A stretch of DNA of 21,754 nucleotides from UBA4246 sp045113695. Lineage in GTDB: Bacteria > Bacillota > Clostridia > Christensenellales > Aristaeellaceae. The position numbers were made by a program, and so were the translations under genes. Below, piece after piece: positions 14,648-21,754 of the stretch (the first letter of the stretch is position 1; the number at the start of each line of letters is the position of its first letter). A model generated the notes under the pieces. The model was given only the letters and a program-made list of their open reading frames with translations, had not been told where the DNA came from and did no database searches. The stretch lies in the NCBI GenBank assembly GCA_045113695.1, contig JBGUJG010000099.1, positions 1-21,754 of the forward strand, given 5' to 3'.

Positions 14648-17600
14648 TCAGGATTCGTCCGGGAAATCGCCCTGATAGAGAATAATCTGGGTAGCGGCGT
14701 TCGCGATGCCGGTCATTTTCAGGCCCTTGGCCTGCTGGAACGCCAGCACGGCGTTGAAGGTTGCCGTGTCAAAGTGTCCGTTGATGTTGCCCTTGAAATA
14801 GCCGAGTTTCTTGAGGCCTTCCTGCAGCATCTGCACCGGAATGCCGTAATCGCCCATCTGAAGGGTAATATAGTTGCTGTCCGGCGGCGCCTCGGTCACC
14901 GTCCTGTAGGACGGAGGGTTGGTCACGCGCGGGGTAGCCGTCGGCTTTCTGGTCGGCGTGGGCGAAGGCTTCGGCGTCCTGGTGGGAGCGGCTTTCGGCG
15001 CGTTGCTGAACAGATCCTGCTGCATATTGACGGAAGCGACGCCGTTTGTCTGCATGCCGTGATCTTTCTGATAAGCCAGTACTGCCTGATAGGTCGTCTT
15101 GCCGAAATTGCCGTCCGAGTTCCCCTTATAGTACCCTGCGCGGCGCAGCGCGCTCTGCAGACGGACCACCGGGTCGCCGCGGTCACCCATCTTGAGGGAG
15201 AGGTAGCCGCCGTCCGGTTTGTCGGTTACGGTCTTGTAAGCGGGCGGCTTGGTGGCGTTGTTTCCAAGCGGGGTGGGGGTCGGGGTCTTTGCCGGGGCCG
15301 GGGTAGCGGTGGCGCCGGGCGCGAGCGTTATTTTCGGCGTCGGGGTAGGCGTCGGCCGGACAGTCGGCGTCGGGGTGCGGTTGTATTTGCCGCCGAAAAG
15401 CAGCTCCTGCGTTTCGGCGTTGGCGTTGCCGGTCTGCTTCAGGCCGTTGTTCGCCTGGAAGCTGAGCACCGCCCGGTACGTCGTGGCGCCGAACTGGCCG
15501 TCCACGGTGCCCTTGAAATAACCGCCGTTGCGCAGCGCGCGCTGGAGCAGCTCCACCGGGGCGCCGGAATCGCCCATGCGCAGCGTCACATAGTTGGACC
15601 CGACAGGCGGGTTGGTGACCGCGCGGAAGCTGGGCGGATTCGTGACGGGAACAGGCGACGGGGACGCGGTGGGCGTCACGCCGTAAAGCATCTTCTGGGT
15701 GTTGGCGTTTGCGTTGCCGGTCTGGGTCAGGCCGTTGGCCTTCTGGAAAGCAAGCACCGCCTCAAAGGTGGTCTCTCCGTACTTTCCGTCCGCCGTGCCC
15801 TTGTAGTAGCCGGCTTTTTTGAGCGCCTGCTGGAGCGCCTTGACCGGATCGCCGCTGTCACCGACACGGAGGGTGACATAGGTCCTCGCCGGCGGGTTCG
15901 TGACCGTCCGGTAGATGGGCGGGTTGGTGGCTGTCGGCTTCGGGGTCGCCGTCCGCGATACGGACGCGAACAGGCGGTTCTGCGTGTTCACATCGGCTGC
16001 GCCGGTCTGATTGAGGCCGTAATCCCGCTGAAAAGCCAGGATACCCCGGTACGTGCTGGCCGCATAATGGCTGGAAATGTTGCCGGCGTAATAACCAAGC
16101 TCCTTGAGGGCGCGCTGCAGGTCAGCCACCAGCGTGCCGCCGTCGCCCATCCGGAGCGTCACTTTTTTTCCGTTCGGTGCGGGCGTGACGTTCGTATACT
16201 CGGGCGGGTTGGTGACCCTGGGCTCCGGCGTTGGCGTAGCCCGCTTTCTGGGCGCCGGGGTGCTTTCAGCCAGCGTGAAAAGCTTTTTCTGGGTAGCGGC
16301 GTCGGCGATGCCGGTCGGCTTGATGCCGTTGTCATCCTGGAAGTCCATGACGCCGCGGTAGGTCGTGGCGGCGTAATGGCTGGAGATGTTGCCGGAATAG
16401 TAGCCCAGCTTCTTCAGCGCCCGCTGCAGCCTGCCCACCGGCGTGCCGCCGTCGCCCATCCGCAGAGTCACGTAATTACCGTTCGGCGCTTCCGTCACGG
16501 TGGTATAGGAAGGCGGATTGGTAACCTTCGGCGCGCTGTCGGAAGCTCTGGAGGTATTGCCTGTGTTCTTTTTCGGGGTCGGGGTCGTTTTCGCGCCGCC
16601 CTTCGGCGTCGCCGTCCGTCTGGGCGTAGCGGTGGCGCTGTAGCGGTTGGGCGTTCCGGTAAAGAGCTTGACCAGGGTCGCCGTACCAGCCACGCCGTCG
16701 GCGCTCATGCCGTTCTGCTTCTGGAAATTGCTGACGGCTTCCTTCGTATTGGCCCCGTAGGTGCCGTTGATGGTGCTGTTGTAATAGCCCAGGGATTTGA
16801 GCTTCCGCTGCAGGGTCCGGATGGCGTTTTCCTCCGAAGAGCCGGTTTTGAGCACCACCCCGATGACGCCGGCGGAGTTGGTGGCTTTGGTGGCGCGGGC
16901 GCTGTACATGGAATTCAGGGTGGTAAAGCCCGCCACGCCGTCCGCGGTCAGGCCGGCGCGGTTCTGATAGGCGATCACAGCCAGTTCCGTGATCGCGTCC
17001 AGGGTGCCGGTGGATTTCCCGTCCAGATAGCCCAGGGAAATCAGCCGGGTCTGCATCCTGCTGACCTCGGCGCCCTTGGCGCCCCGTTTGAGGGAAATGC
17101 TGGTGGCGATCTTCGGGGTTGCTGTCGCCTTCGGCTTCGGGGTGGCGGTGGGCCTGGCGGTCGCGACGGAGCCGTTCAGCAGGTCCAGGGTCTGCTTGCC
17201 GGCGACGCCGTCCGCGGTCAGGCCGTTGGCGCGCTGGAAGGCGGTCACGGCGCGCTTGGTGGATTCGCCGAAGTCGCCGTCCACCAGGCCGTTATAATAC
17301 CCCAGCTTTTTCAGGGCCGTCTGCAGTTCGCGCACGGCTTTGCCCTGGGAACCGAAGTGCAGCACGGCGGGCGTCGCGGCGGGGGTAGCCGTCGCGCGGG
17401 GCGTATTGGTCTGCGGCATGGGCGTCCCCGTGCTCAGGTAGATCATGCCGGTTTCATCCTGGGCGGGCGTCGTCAGCGGACCGCCCTGCACAAAGGGCGT
17501 GGCGTTGCCGCCCGGCAGCTGAATGATCGTCATGGGCGTCTGGGCAACCTCAGGCGTCTGAATCTCCACCGTGCGGTACTCCGTCGGTTCCGGCTCTACG

Positions 17601-17749
17601 GAATAAACCGGGTAAGGCACGGAATTGCCGGAGCTTGTGTCCGTCCCGCTGGTCACGCTGATCGGCTCTGTATAACAGCCGCTCAGCGTCAGGGCGATGA
17701 CGGTGAGCAGAATCACCAGCGAAATTTTTTTCTGACTGCCCTTCTTCAT
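14648..17749 (-). CDS. Lipoprotein with nine peptidoglycan-binding (PGBD) domains
   Basis: This 1033-residue protein starts with a lipoprotein signal (MKKGSQKK, hydrophobic core, LSGC with Cys25). After an unstructured segment it has nine PG_binding_1 domains near residues 129-191, 218-281, 299-363, 426-491, 529-594, 623-689, 719-785, 849-914 and 959-1025. Each has the pattern LQ-AL-LGYY-G-DG-FG-T-AV-AFQ-NGL-G-A-TQ-LF. Linkers are Thr/Pro/Ala-rich (ATATPKPKATATP types). Domains 4-9 are each preceded by a TNPP-Y-TVT linker that domains 1-3 lack. No hydrolase, amidase or transpeptidase domain is present, so it likely ties the membrane to the wall or acts as a wall scaffold. The start is ATG 17749, with AAGGA 11 bases upstream and the lipobox at the right distance. 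ATG 17779 has no ribosome-binding site. It follows the HAD gene by 90 bases and probably shares its transcript. Confidence 0.92.
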   Translation of the reverse strand: MKKGSQKKISLVILLTVIALTLSGCYTEPISVTSGTDTSSGNSVPYPVYSVEPEPTEYRTVEIQTPEVAQTPMTIIQLPGGNATPFVQGGPLTTPAQDETGMIYLSTGTPMPQTNTPRATATPAATPAVLHFGSQGKAVRELQTALKKLGYYNGLVDGDFGESTKRAVTAFQRANGLTADGVAGKQTLDLLNGSVATARPTATPKPKATATPKIATSISLKRGAKGAEVSRMQTRLISLGYLDGKSTGTLDAITELAVIAYQNRAGLTADGVAGFTTLNSMYSARATKATNSAGVIGVVLKTGSSEENAIRTLQRKLKSLGYYNSTINGTYGANTKEAVSNFQKQNGMSADGVAGTATLVKLFTGTPNRYSATATPRRTATPKGGAKTTPTPKKNTGNTSRASDSAPKVTNPPSYTTVTEAPNGNYVTLRMGDGGTPVGRLQRALKKLGYYSGNISSHYAATTYRGVMDFQDDNGIKPTGIADAATQKKLFTLAESTPAPRKRATPTPEPRVTNPPEYTNVTPAPNGKKVTLRMGDGGTLVADLQRALKELGYYAGNISSHYAASTYRGILAFQRDYGLNQTGAADVNTQNRLFASVSRTATPKPTATNPPIYRTVTNPPARTYVTLRVGDSGDPVKALQQALKKAGYYKGTADGKYGETTFEAVLAFQKANGLTQTGNANANTQKMLYGVTPTASPSPVPVTNPPSFRAVTNPPVGSNYVTLRMGDSGAPVELLQRALRNGGYFKGTVDGQFGATTYRAVLSFQANNGLKQTGNANAETQELLFGGKYNRTPTPTVRPTPTPTPKITLAPGATATPAPAKTPTPTPLGNNATKPPAYKTVTDKPDGGYLSLKMGDRGDPVVRLQSALRRAGYYKGNSDGNFGKTTYQAVLAYQKDHGMQTNGVASVNMQQDLFSNAPKAAPTRTPKPSPTPTRKPTATPRVTNPPSYRTVTEAPPDSNYITLQMGDYGIPVQMLQEGLKKLGYFKGNINGHFDTATFNAVLAFQQAKGLKMTGIANAATQIILYQGDFPDES

Positions 17750-17839
17750 GTCTTGTTCATTCCTTCCATCCATCCGCATCGGCGGCGGCGTTACTTGATC
17801 TGTCCGTCATGGGAACTGTATGCAGTGGTCCGGCCTCTG

Positions 17840-18433
17840 TCAGTCTGCCGCGATATCCTCCCCGCGGTGGCACCAGACGGAAAAGCCTTCCTTCCGGGCG
17901 GCTTCGCAGTTGGCCGCGCTGTCGTCGATAAACAGGGCGTCCTCCGGGGAAAAACCGTAGCGCCTGCACAGCAGCCTGTATATGGCGGGCATGGGCTTGA
18001 CGATGTGCTCACGGGCGGAAACGACCCCGCCGTCAAAGCACTCAAAAAACGGAAAGCGCTCCATCGTCCTTTCAAAGGCGGGAGAGGCGTAATTGCTCAG
18101 GTAATAGAGCTTTTTGCCGGCGGCTTTGAGCAGCGGCAGCCAGCGGGAGGGCGCAAGCGGGACCAGAAACCGGTAAAACTCGTCCAGCAGCCGGCAGATC
18201 ATCAGGTAATCTTCCCGGCTCTCTGTCGGGACGGTCCGGCACATCAGCCGGGCCAGATCCCCGGTGCCCATCAGGCCGCTGTCGATCCAGGCCCACAGCC
18301 CCGTACCGAACACGGCCTCTTCCAGCGCGGGCGGCAGGCCGAAGCCCTCGGAAATCATCCGATGGTCGAACCGGACCAGGACGTTGCCCACATCAAATAC
18401 CAGAATGTCTTTTTCCTGCAGCCTCGGATCCAT
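17840..18433 (-). CDS. HAD-superfamily hydrolase (YihX-like phosphatase)
   Basis: This 197-residue cytoplasmic phosphatase of the haloacid dehalogenase superfamily is probably of subfamily IA. Motif I is FDVGNVLVRFD (Asp14 nucleophile; Gly at the usual second Asp position, as in the YihX and epoxide-hydrolase-like branch). Motif II is YLSNYAS (Ser113), motif III Lys146 is in VKPMPAIY and motif IV FIDDS has Asp170/171. The helical cap lies between residues 20 and 95. YihX dephosphorylates alpha-glucose-1-phosphate in E. coli, but the substrate here is not predictable. The start is ATG 18433, with GGAGG 7 bases upstream. ATG 18469 has no ribosome-binding site and overlaps the -10 box. It is the first gene of a likely two-gene unit with the peptidoglycan-binding lipoprotein. 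No terminator was seen in the 90-base gap. Confidence 0.9.
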   Translation of the reverse strand: MDPRLQEKDILVFDVGNVLVRFDHRMISEGFGLPPALEEAVFGTGLWAWIDSGLMGTGDLARLMCRTVPTESREDYLMICRLLDEFYRFLVPLAPSRWLPLLKAAGKKLYYLSNYASPAFERTMERFPFFECFDGGVVSAREHIVKPMPAIYRLLCRRYGFSPEDALFIDDSAANCEAARKEGFSVWCHRGEDIAAD

Positions 18434-18464
18434 CCGTTTCCCTCCAGTTGTACACAGTAAGAAT

Positions 18465-18492
18465 ATCATAAAATAAGATGAATTACAATCAA
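18465..18492 (-). promoter_or_regulatory. Promoter of the HAD / lipoprotein unit
   Basis: On the minus strand TTGATT (18492-18487) and TATGAT (18470-18465) are 16 bases apart in an AT-rich island, about 25 bases upstream of ATG 18433 counting from the likely transcription start. Confidence 0.6.
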
Positions 18493-18525
18493 AAAAATGA
18501 AAATTCTCCGATAAAATTTACAATT

Positions 18526-18590
18526 TTGTTACGAAATGTTACGGTTTTCCTGACTGTCGAAATAATTTTTATCTTTCTGCAGGAAAACCG
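18526..18590 (+). promoter_or_regulatory. AT-rich control region and leader hairpin before rph-rdgB
   Basis: The divergent gap 18434-18656 is the most AT-rich part of the window. It holds the direct repeat GTTACG at 18528 and 18538 (one helical turn apart). A perfect 11-bp inverted repeat CGGTTTTCCTG (18542-18552) / CAGGAAAACCG (18580-18590) encloses a 27-base AT-rich loop. A weak -10-like AATAAT lies inside that loop (18561-18566). No T-tract follows, so this is not an ordinary terminator. A regulator site or leader structure is possible. Confidence 0.45.
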
Positions 18591-18656
18591 GCCATTTTCG
18601 GGGAAATATTTATTTTGGCATTACAGACTTCCAACCGAACTTCAAGGAGATCAGCC

Positions 18657-19973
18657 ATGGAAAGAACAGACGGCCGCGCCGCAGACGCCCTGCGCGTTCA
18701 CGAGATCATCACCGGTTTTGTCCCTACGGCCGCGGGAAGCTGCCTGATCCGCACAGGGGAAACCCGGGTCATCTGCACCGCCTCGGTGGAAGAAGGCGTT
18801 CCGCCCTTCCTCAAAGGCAGGGGCGAAGGCTGGCTGACGGCGGAATATGCCATGCTGCCTGCCTCCACCGGCCGGAGAAAAGCGCGCGACGGGGTCAAGA
18901 AGGACGGCCGGGGCGTTGAAATCAGCCGGCTGATCGGCCGGGCCCTGCGCCAGGCGGTCGACCGCCGCTGGCTGGGCGAGAGGACCGTTACCATCGACTG
19001 CGACGTGCTGACGGCGGACGGCGGTACGAGGACCGCCGCCATCACCGGCGGCTTTGTGGCCCTGTGCCTGGCGGTCGACCGGCTGATGCGGGAAGGAAAG
19101 CTCAGGGAGTCCCCCATCGTCCACCAGATCGCGGCGGTCAGCGCCGGAATCGTCGGGGATACCCCCTGCCTGGACCTGTGCTATACGGAGGATTCCTCCG
19201 CCCAGGTGGACATGAACTTCATCATGAACGAGCAGGGCGAATACATCGAGCTGCAGGGCACCGGCGAAGGCCGTGCCTTTACCGGGGAGGAGCTTGCCGC
19301 CCTGTGCGCCCTGGGCCAAAAAGGCTGCGGCGAACTGATGGCCCTGCAGCGCGGGGCCCTCGGCCGGGTCAGCCTGCTGCCGCAGGAGCCGCATACCCTG
19401 GTGCTGGCCTCCAACAACGGGCACAAGCTGTCCGAGCTGCGCGAAATGATCGGCGGCAGCATGAACATCCTGTCCATGCGGGAGGCCGGCTTTGAGGAAG
19501 ACATCGACGAAAACGGGAAGACCTTCGAGGAAAACGCCCTGATCAAGGCGCGTGCCGTCGCGAAAGCCACGGGTCTGGCCGCCCTGGCGGACGACAGCGG
19601 GCTTTCGGTCGACGCCCTGAACGGGGATCCCGGCGTTCATTCCGCCCGCTACGCCGGCATGCACGGGGACGACGCGGCCAACAACAAAAAGCTCATCCGG
19701 AACATGCAGGGCATCCCCAAGCCCTGGACGGCGAAGTTCGTCTGCGCCGTCGCCCTGGTCCTGCCCGGCGGGAAGGAATGGGTGGTCCGGGGCGAATGCC
19801 CTGGCGTGATCATTGAGGAGGCGCGGGGCACGGGCGGCTTTGGGTACGACCCGCACTTCCTCTTTGAGGAACTGAACCAGACCTTCGCCGAGATCTCCCG
19901 GGAAGACAAGAACCGCGTCTCGCACCGGGCCATGGCCATGGCCAAAATGCTGCCCATTATCCGGGGGCTGTAA
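18657..19973 (+). CDS. rph-rdgB: Ribonuclease PH fused to RdgB/Ham1 dITP/XTP pyrophosphatase
   Basis: This 438-residue two-enzyme fusion starts with RNase PH (residues 1 to about 238), which trims tRNA 3' ends by phosphorolysis. It has RTDGRAAD at the N terminus, GRGVEISRLIGRALRQAV (85-102) for RNA and phosphate binding, and DCDVLTADGGTRTAAITGG (114-132). Residues 246-438 are RdgB/Ham1, which hydrolyses dITP, XTP and other deaminated purine nucleotides. Its motifs are LVLASNNGHK (248-257), FEENALIKA (290-298), ADDSGLSVDALNGDPGVHSA (311-330), GGFGYDPHF (393-401) and SHRAMAMAK. Both halves look complete and are joined with no stop and no Met at the border, so this is a true fusion. The start is ATG 18657, with AAGGAGA 6 bases upstream. 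In Bacillus subtilis rph, ysnA (the rdgB homologue) and ysnB are consecutive separate genes, which fits the order here. Confidence 0.95.
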   Translation: MERTDGRAADALRVHEIITGFVPTAAGSCLIRTGETRVICTASVEEGVPPFLKGRGEGWLTAEYAMLPASTGRRKARDGVKKDGRGVEISRLIGRALRQAVDRRWLGERTVTIDCDVLTADGGTRTAAITGGFVALCLAVDRLMREGKLRESPIVHQIAAVSAGIVGDTPCLDLCYTEDSSAQVDMNFIMNEQGEYIELQGTGEGRAFTGEELAALCALGQKGCGELMALQRGALGRVSLLPQEPHTLVLASNNGHKLSELREMIGGSMNILSMREAGFEEDIDENGKTFEENALIKARAVAKATGLAALADDSGLSVDALNGDPGVHSARYAGMHGDDAANNKKLIRNMQGIPKPWTAKFVCAVALVLPGGKEWVVRGECPGVIIEEARGTGGFGYDPHFLFEELNQTFAEISREDKNRVSHRAMAMAKMLPIIRGL

Positions 19974-19976
19974 GCC

Positions 19977-20438
19977 ATGCGGACGGCGAAACGGATCCTG
20001 GTTCTGTCCGATTCCCACGGCTGGCCGCTGAACGGCCTGCTGATGAAAGCCGAAAGCCTGGGAAAGATCGACGCGGTCTTCCACCTGGGCGACGGGTTCC
20101 GGGACATGGACGGATTCCTGGCGGAATTTCCTTATGTTTTCAGGGTCGCCGGTAACTGCGATTTTTCCGGCGGCGAACGGGAGTGCCTGGCGCCCCTGTT
20201 CGGGAAGCGCTTTTTCCTGACCCACGGCCACGCCTACCGGGTCAAATCGACGATGCAGCTGCTCAAAGCCCGGGCTTATGAAGCGGAGGCGGACTGCGTC
20301 CTCTTCGGCCACACGCACGAGCCGTACAACGAATATGATTCCGGCCGCCTGTACCTGAACCCCGGGGCGGCCTGCGACGGACGGTTCAGCATCCTGAGAG
20401 TTGAACCGAACGGGGATCTGTACGCGGAAATGTATTGA
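19977..20438 (+). CDS. YfcE/YsnB-type metallophosphoesterase
   Basis: This 153-residue single-domain metallophosphoesterase belongs to the YfcE/MJ0936 family. Family members hydrolyse phosphodiesters in vitro with Mn2+ or similar metals. Metal-site motifs are LSDSHG (Asp12, His14), HLGDG (Asp39), VAGNCD (Asn60), LTHGH and GHTHEPY, in the canonical order. The C-terminal NPGAACDGRFSILRVE strand is typical. ATG 19977 starts 3 bases after the rph-rdgB stop, and only a weak G-rich ribosome-binding site is visible, so translation is probably coupled. The matching gene in B. subtilis, ysnB, also follows rph and ysnA. Its physiological substrate is unknown. Confidence 0.93.
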   Translation: MRTAKRILVLSDSHGWPLNGLLMKAESLGKIDAVFHLGDGFRDMDGFLAEFPYVFRVAGNCDFSGGERECLAPLFGKRFFLTHGHAYRVKSTMQLLKARAYEAEADCVLFGHTHEPYNEYDSGRLYLNPGAACDGRFSILRVEPNGDLYAEMY

Positions 20439-20476
20439 ACGCATGGGGGACTGATATCTTCAGGAGGGAATTCCAC

Positions 20477-21274
20477 ATGAAAGTTTTCATCAGCGCAGAC
20501 ATTGAAGGCACCGCTTTTACCACCTACTGGGAAGAGACTGAGAAGGACAAGGGCACCTACGCCCGCGCCGCGGAAGAAATGACGCGGGAGGTCCGCGCGG
20601 CCATTGACGGGGCGATCGCCGCCGGGGCGGATGAGATCCTGGTCAACGACGCCCACGACTTCGGCATCAACCTGGACCCGTTCCGGATGCCGGAAAACGT
20701 CGAGCTGATCCGCGGCTGGTCGGGCAGCCCCATGGGCATGGCCGAAGGCATCGACGAAAGCTTTGACGCCGCTTTCTTTGTCGGCTGGCATTCCCCGGCG
20801 GGGATGTGCAATAACCCCCTGTCCCATACGATGAGCGGAAAGCCCGCCAGGGTGGTCTTAAACGGCCTGCCCTGCTCTGAGTTCCTTCTGTACAGCTGGG
20901 CCTGCGCGATGCGCGGCGTGCCCAGCGTGCTGCTGACCGGCGACCGTCGGCTGACCGAGATCTCCCGGCCCCTTCATCCGGGCCTGGTGACGGTGGCGGT
21001 CAAGGACGGCCTGGGCGGGCTGACCCGCTGCAAATCCCCCCTCTGGGTGGAAAAGACCATCCGGCAGGCGGCCGAACAGGCCCTGCGCCAGGACCTTACG
21101 CAGGCGAAAATTGTGCTGCCCAGACGGTTCGTCTTTGACATCACCTACAAGGAGACGAAGAATGCCGTCAGTTACTCCTTCTTCCCCGGCTTCAAAATGA
21201 TCTCGGACGACACGATCCGCCTGACAACATCGGACTATATGAACGTGCTTCGGGCGGCGATGTTCTGCCTGTAG
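20477..21274 (+). CDS. dppA: D-aminopeptidase, DppA family (peptidase M55)
   Basis: This 265-residue zinc D-aminopeptidase belongs to the M55 family, which removes N-terminal D-amino acids such as D-Ala from short peptides. In B. subtilis DppA the zinc ligands are Asp8, Glu10, His60, His104 and Glu133. Here SADIEG gives Asp8 and Glu10, NDAHD gives His60, GWHSPAG gives His105 and the PCSE segment gives Glu135, a very close match. SHTMSG (116-121) is also conserved. The start is ATG 20477, with AGGAGGG 8 bases upstream. The gene begins 38 bases after the phosphoesterase stop with no terminator, so it is probably in the rph-rdgB transcript. No peptide-transporter genes (dppBCDE) follow, unlike in Bacillus. 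A bidirectional terminator lies 44 bases downstream. Confidence 0.94.
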   Translation: MKVFISADIEGTAFTTYWEETEKDKGTYARAAEEMTREVRAAIDGAIAAGADEILVNDAHDFGINLDPFRMPENVELIRGWSGSPMGMAEGIDESFDAAFFVGWHSPAGMCNNPLSHTMSGKPARVVLNGLPCSEFLLYSWACAMRGVPSVLLTGDRRLTEISRPLHPGLVTVAVKDGLGGLTRCKSPLWVEKTIRQAAEQALRQDLTQAKIVLPRRFVFDITYKETKNAVSYSFFPGFKMISDDTIRLTTSDYMNVLRAAMFCL

Positions 21275-21317
21275 GAATTTGTTCTTCCCTCTGCGAACCA
21301 TTCTCTTTATGAACAAA

Positions 21318-21339
21318 AAAGAGGGCCAAAGCCCTCTTT
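21318..21339. terminator. Bidirectional Rho-independent terminator
   Basis: AAAGAGGGC (21318-21326) pairs perfectly with GCCCTCTTT (21331-21339) around a 4-base loop. On the minus strand the stem runs into TTTTTT, ending the small gene at 21357-21500. On the plus strand it ends in TTTC and closes the dppA transcript. Confidence 0.85.
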
Positions 21340-21356
21340 CGTCCGGTATCTGCAGA

Positions 21357-21500
21357 TCATTCCTGTTTTTCAACCTTGCCGGCAGGTTTATACTGTTCTT
21401 CTCCGGTTTCTACCCAAAGGATAAAATCGTTGATGGATTTTTCATCCCAGCCGGCGGCGCGCAGACCCAGAATGATTCGGGATGCTTCCTGTATGTTCAT
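21357..21500 (-). CDS. Small acidic protein of unknown function (47 residues)
   Basis: I do not recognise this family. The 47-residue product starts MNIQEASRIILGLRAAGWDE, continues with a helix-like segment (KSINDFILWVETGEEQY) and ends in a charged Lys/Glu tail. It looks like two short amphipathic helices joined by a Gly-Trp turn, with no signal peptide or membrane segment. The case for a real gene is strong. A TTGACA-17-TATGAT promoter lies upstream, AAGGAGG lies 9 bases before ATG 21500, the frame is clean, and a good terminator starts 18 bases past the TGA. It stands alone between dppA (convergent) and the palindromic repeat. The helix pattern suggests a small regulator or adaptor, but that is a guess. 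Confidence 0.85.
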   Translation of the reverse strand: MNIQEASRIILGLRAAGWDEKSINDFILWVETGEEQYKPAGKVEKQE

Positions 21501-21533
21501 CGGGCAAAACCTCCTTCCGGTTCATCTGATTCC

Positions 21534-21562
21534 ATCATACAGTACATGCTGCTGATTGTCAA
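21534..21562 (-). promoter_or_regulatory. Sigma-A promoter of the 47-residue gene
   Basis: On the minus strand a perfect -35 TTGACA (21562-21557) and a -10 TATGAT (21539-21534) are separated by exactly 17 bases. The predicted transcription start lies about 28 bases before the start codon. Confidence 0.85.
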
Positions 21563-21580
21563 TTTCAGTTCCTCTGCACC

Positions 21581-21754
21581 GCACGGCTCACGCATGAATG
21601 CGTGAACCGTGTTGGGGGGGGTATTCTTCCCCCGCCCATGCCCCCCCGCGACGTACATTTTCCACGGCCTGCCGGCCCGTTGCTCGGTGAAAACAGGCCA
21701 CTGGCCTGTTTTCCGGGCCCTCGCAACCCGCTGCGGATTACAATCAGGGGGAAG
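21581..21754 (-). repeat. Palindromic dispersed repeat, copy 3 (inverted, runs off the window end)
   Basis: Positions 21581-21615 are the reverse complement of 53-87 with 2 mismatches in 35 and include the hairpin GGCTCACGCAT / ATGCGTGAACC. Beyond it lie a G/C-rich hairpin core (21614-21650, the equivalent of copy 1 at 22-55), a GCCTGCCGGC-type palindrome (21666-21678) and a perfect GAAAACAGGCC / GGCCTGTTTTC hairpin (about 21689-21712). The rest, to 21754, has no gene. The module order matches copies 1 and 2, but the stem sequences differ. Confidence 0.7.

Noticed and set aside
14900..17400. Regularly spaced repeats that could suggest a CRISPR array
   Set aside because: The repeats are in-frame, about 200-300 bases apart and degenerate. 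They encode peptidoglycan-binding domains and linkers, and no cas gene is present.
14636..18460. A 1274-codon open frame on the plus strand opposite the peptidoglycan-binding lipoprotein
   Set aside because: It is a GC-driven antisense shadow. Its residues are Arg/Gly/Ala-rich with no domain, and the minus-strand gene has a lipobox, nine recognised domains and a terminator.
18651..20444. A 597-codon open frame on the minus strand opposite rph-rdgB and the phosphoesterase
   Set aside because: The plus-strand frames carry complete enzyme motifs. The antisense product is low-complexity and has no recognisable domain.

Overview
The window is a chromosomal segment of a GC-rich Bacillota, most likely a Clostridia lineage of the gut or rumen type. 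The evidence is an ispH gene fused in frame to ribosomal protein S1 (a clostridial arrangement), a SUF iron-sulfur operon that uses SufU, the rph-rdgB-ysnB order known from Bacillus, and canonical Gram-positive Shine-Dalgarno, promoter and terminator signals. I cannot name the genus. Nearly every long antisense reading frame here is a GC-driven shadow of a real gene.

Layout. (1) Positions 1-2136: end of a palindromic repeat, an FRG-domain gene with its own promoter, a heptamer-rich inverted repeat, an M19 membrane dipeptidase, and a hairpin shared with the convergent MATE gene. (2) 2137-9851, minus strand: sufC-sufB-[secreted protein of unknown function]-[multi-hairpin repeat]-sufD-sufS-sufU, then a strong terminator and a MATE exporter. 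An imperfect palindrome sits between the -35 and -10 boxes of the suf promoter, where a repressor would bind. (3) 10142-13062, plus strand: the ispH-S1 fusion, with a strong internal ribosome-binding site at the S1 start, then a small alpha/beta-hydrolase esterase. (4) 13241-18433, minus strand: a secreted BspA-type leucine-rich-repeat protein with a perfect consensus promoter, a lipoprotein with nine peptidoglycan-binding domains on Thr/Pro linkers, and a HAD phosphatase. (5) 18657-21274, plus strand: RNase PH fused to the RdgB/Ham1 nucleotide pyrophosphatase, a YsnB/YfcE phosphodiesterase and a DppA-type D-aminopeptidase, closely spaced. (6) 21357-21562, minus strand: a 47-residue protein with its own promoter, ribosome-binding site and terminator, then another copy of the palindromic repeat running off the end.

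How the genes work together. SufS removes sulfur from cysteine, SufU carries it, and SufB, SufC and SufD assemble the cluster. IspH, encoded divergently next to this operon, is itself a 4Fe-4S enzyme. The 3' block joins RNA 3'-end processing with nucleotide-pool cleaning. The minus-strand block in the middle is about the cell surface.

Most worth a second look: the dispersed multi-hairpin repeat, whose copies differ by compensatory stem changes and which lies inside the suf operon and at both ends of the window; the unrecognised secreted protein between sufB and sufD; the 47-residue gene; and the two-start design of ispH-S1. I found no CRISPR array, transposase, tRNA or rRNA.
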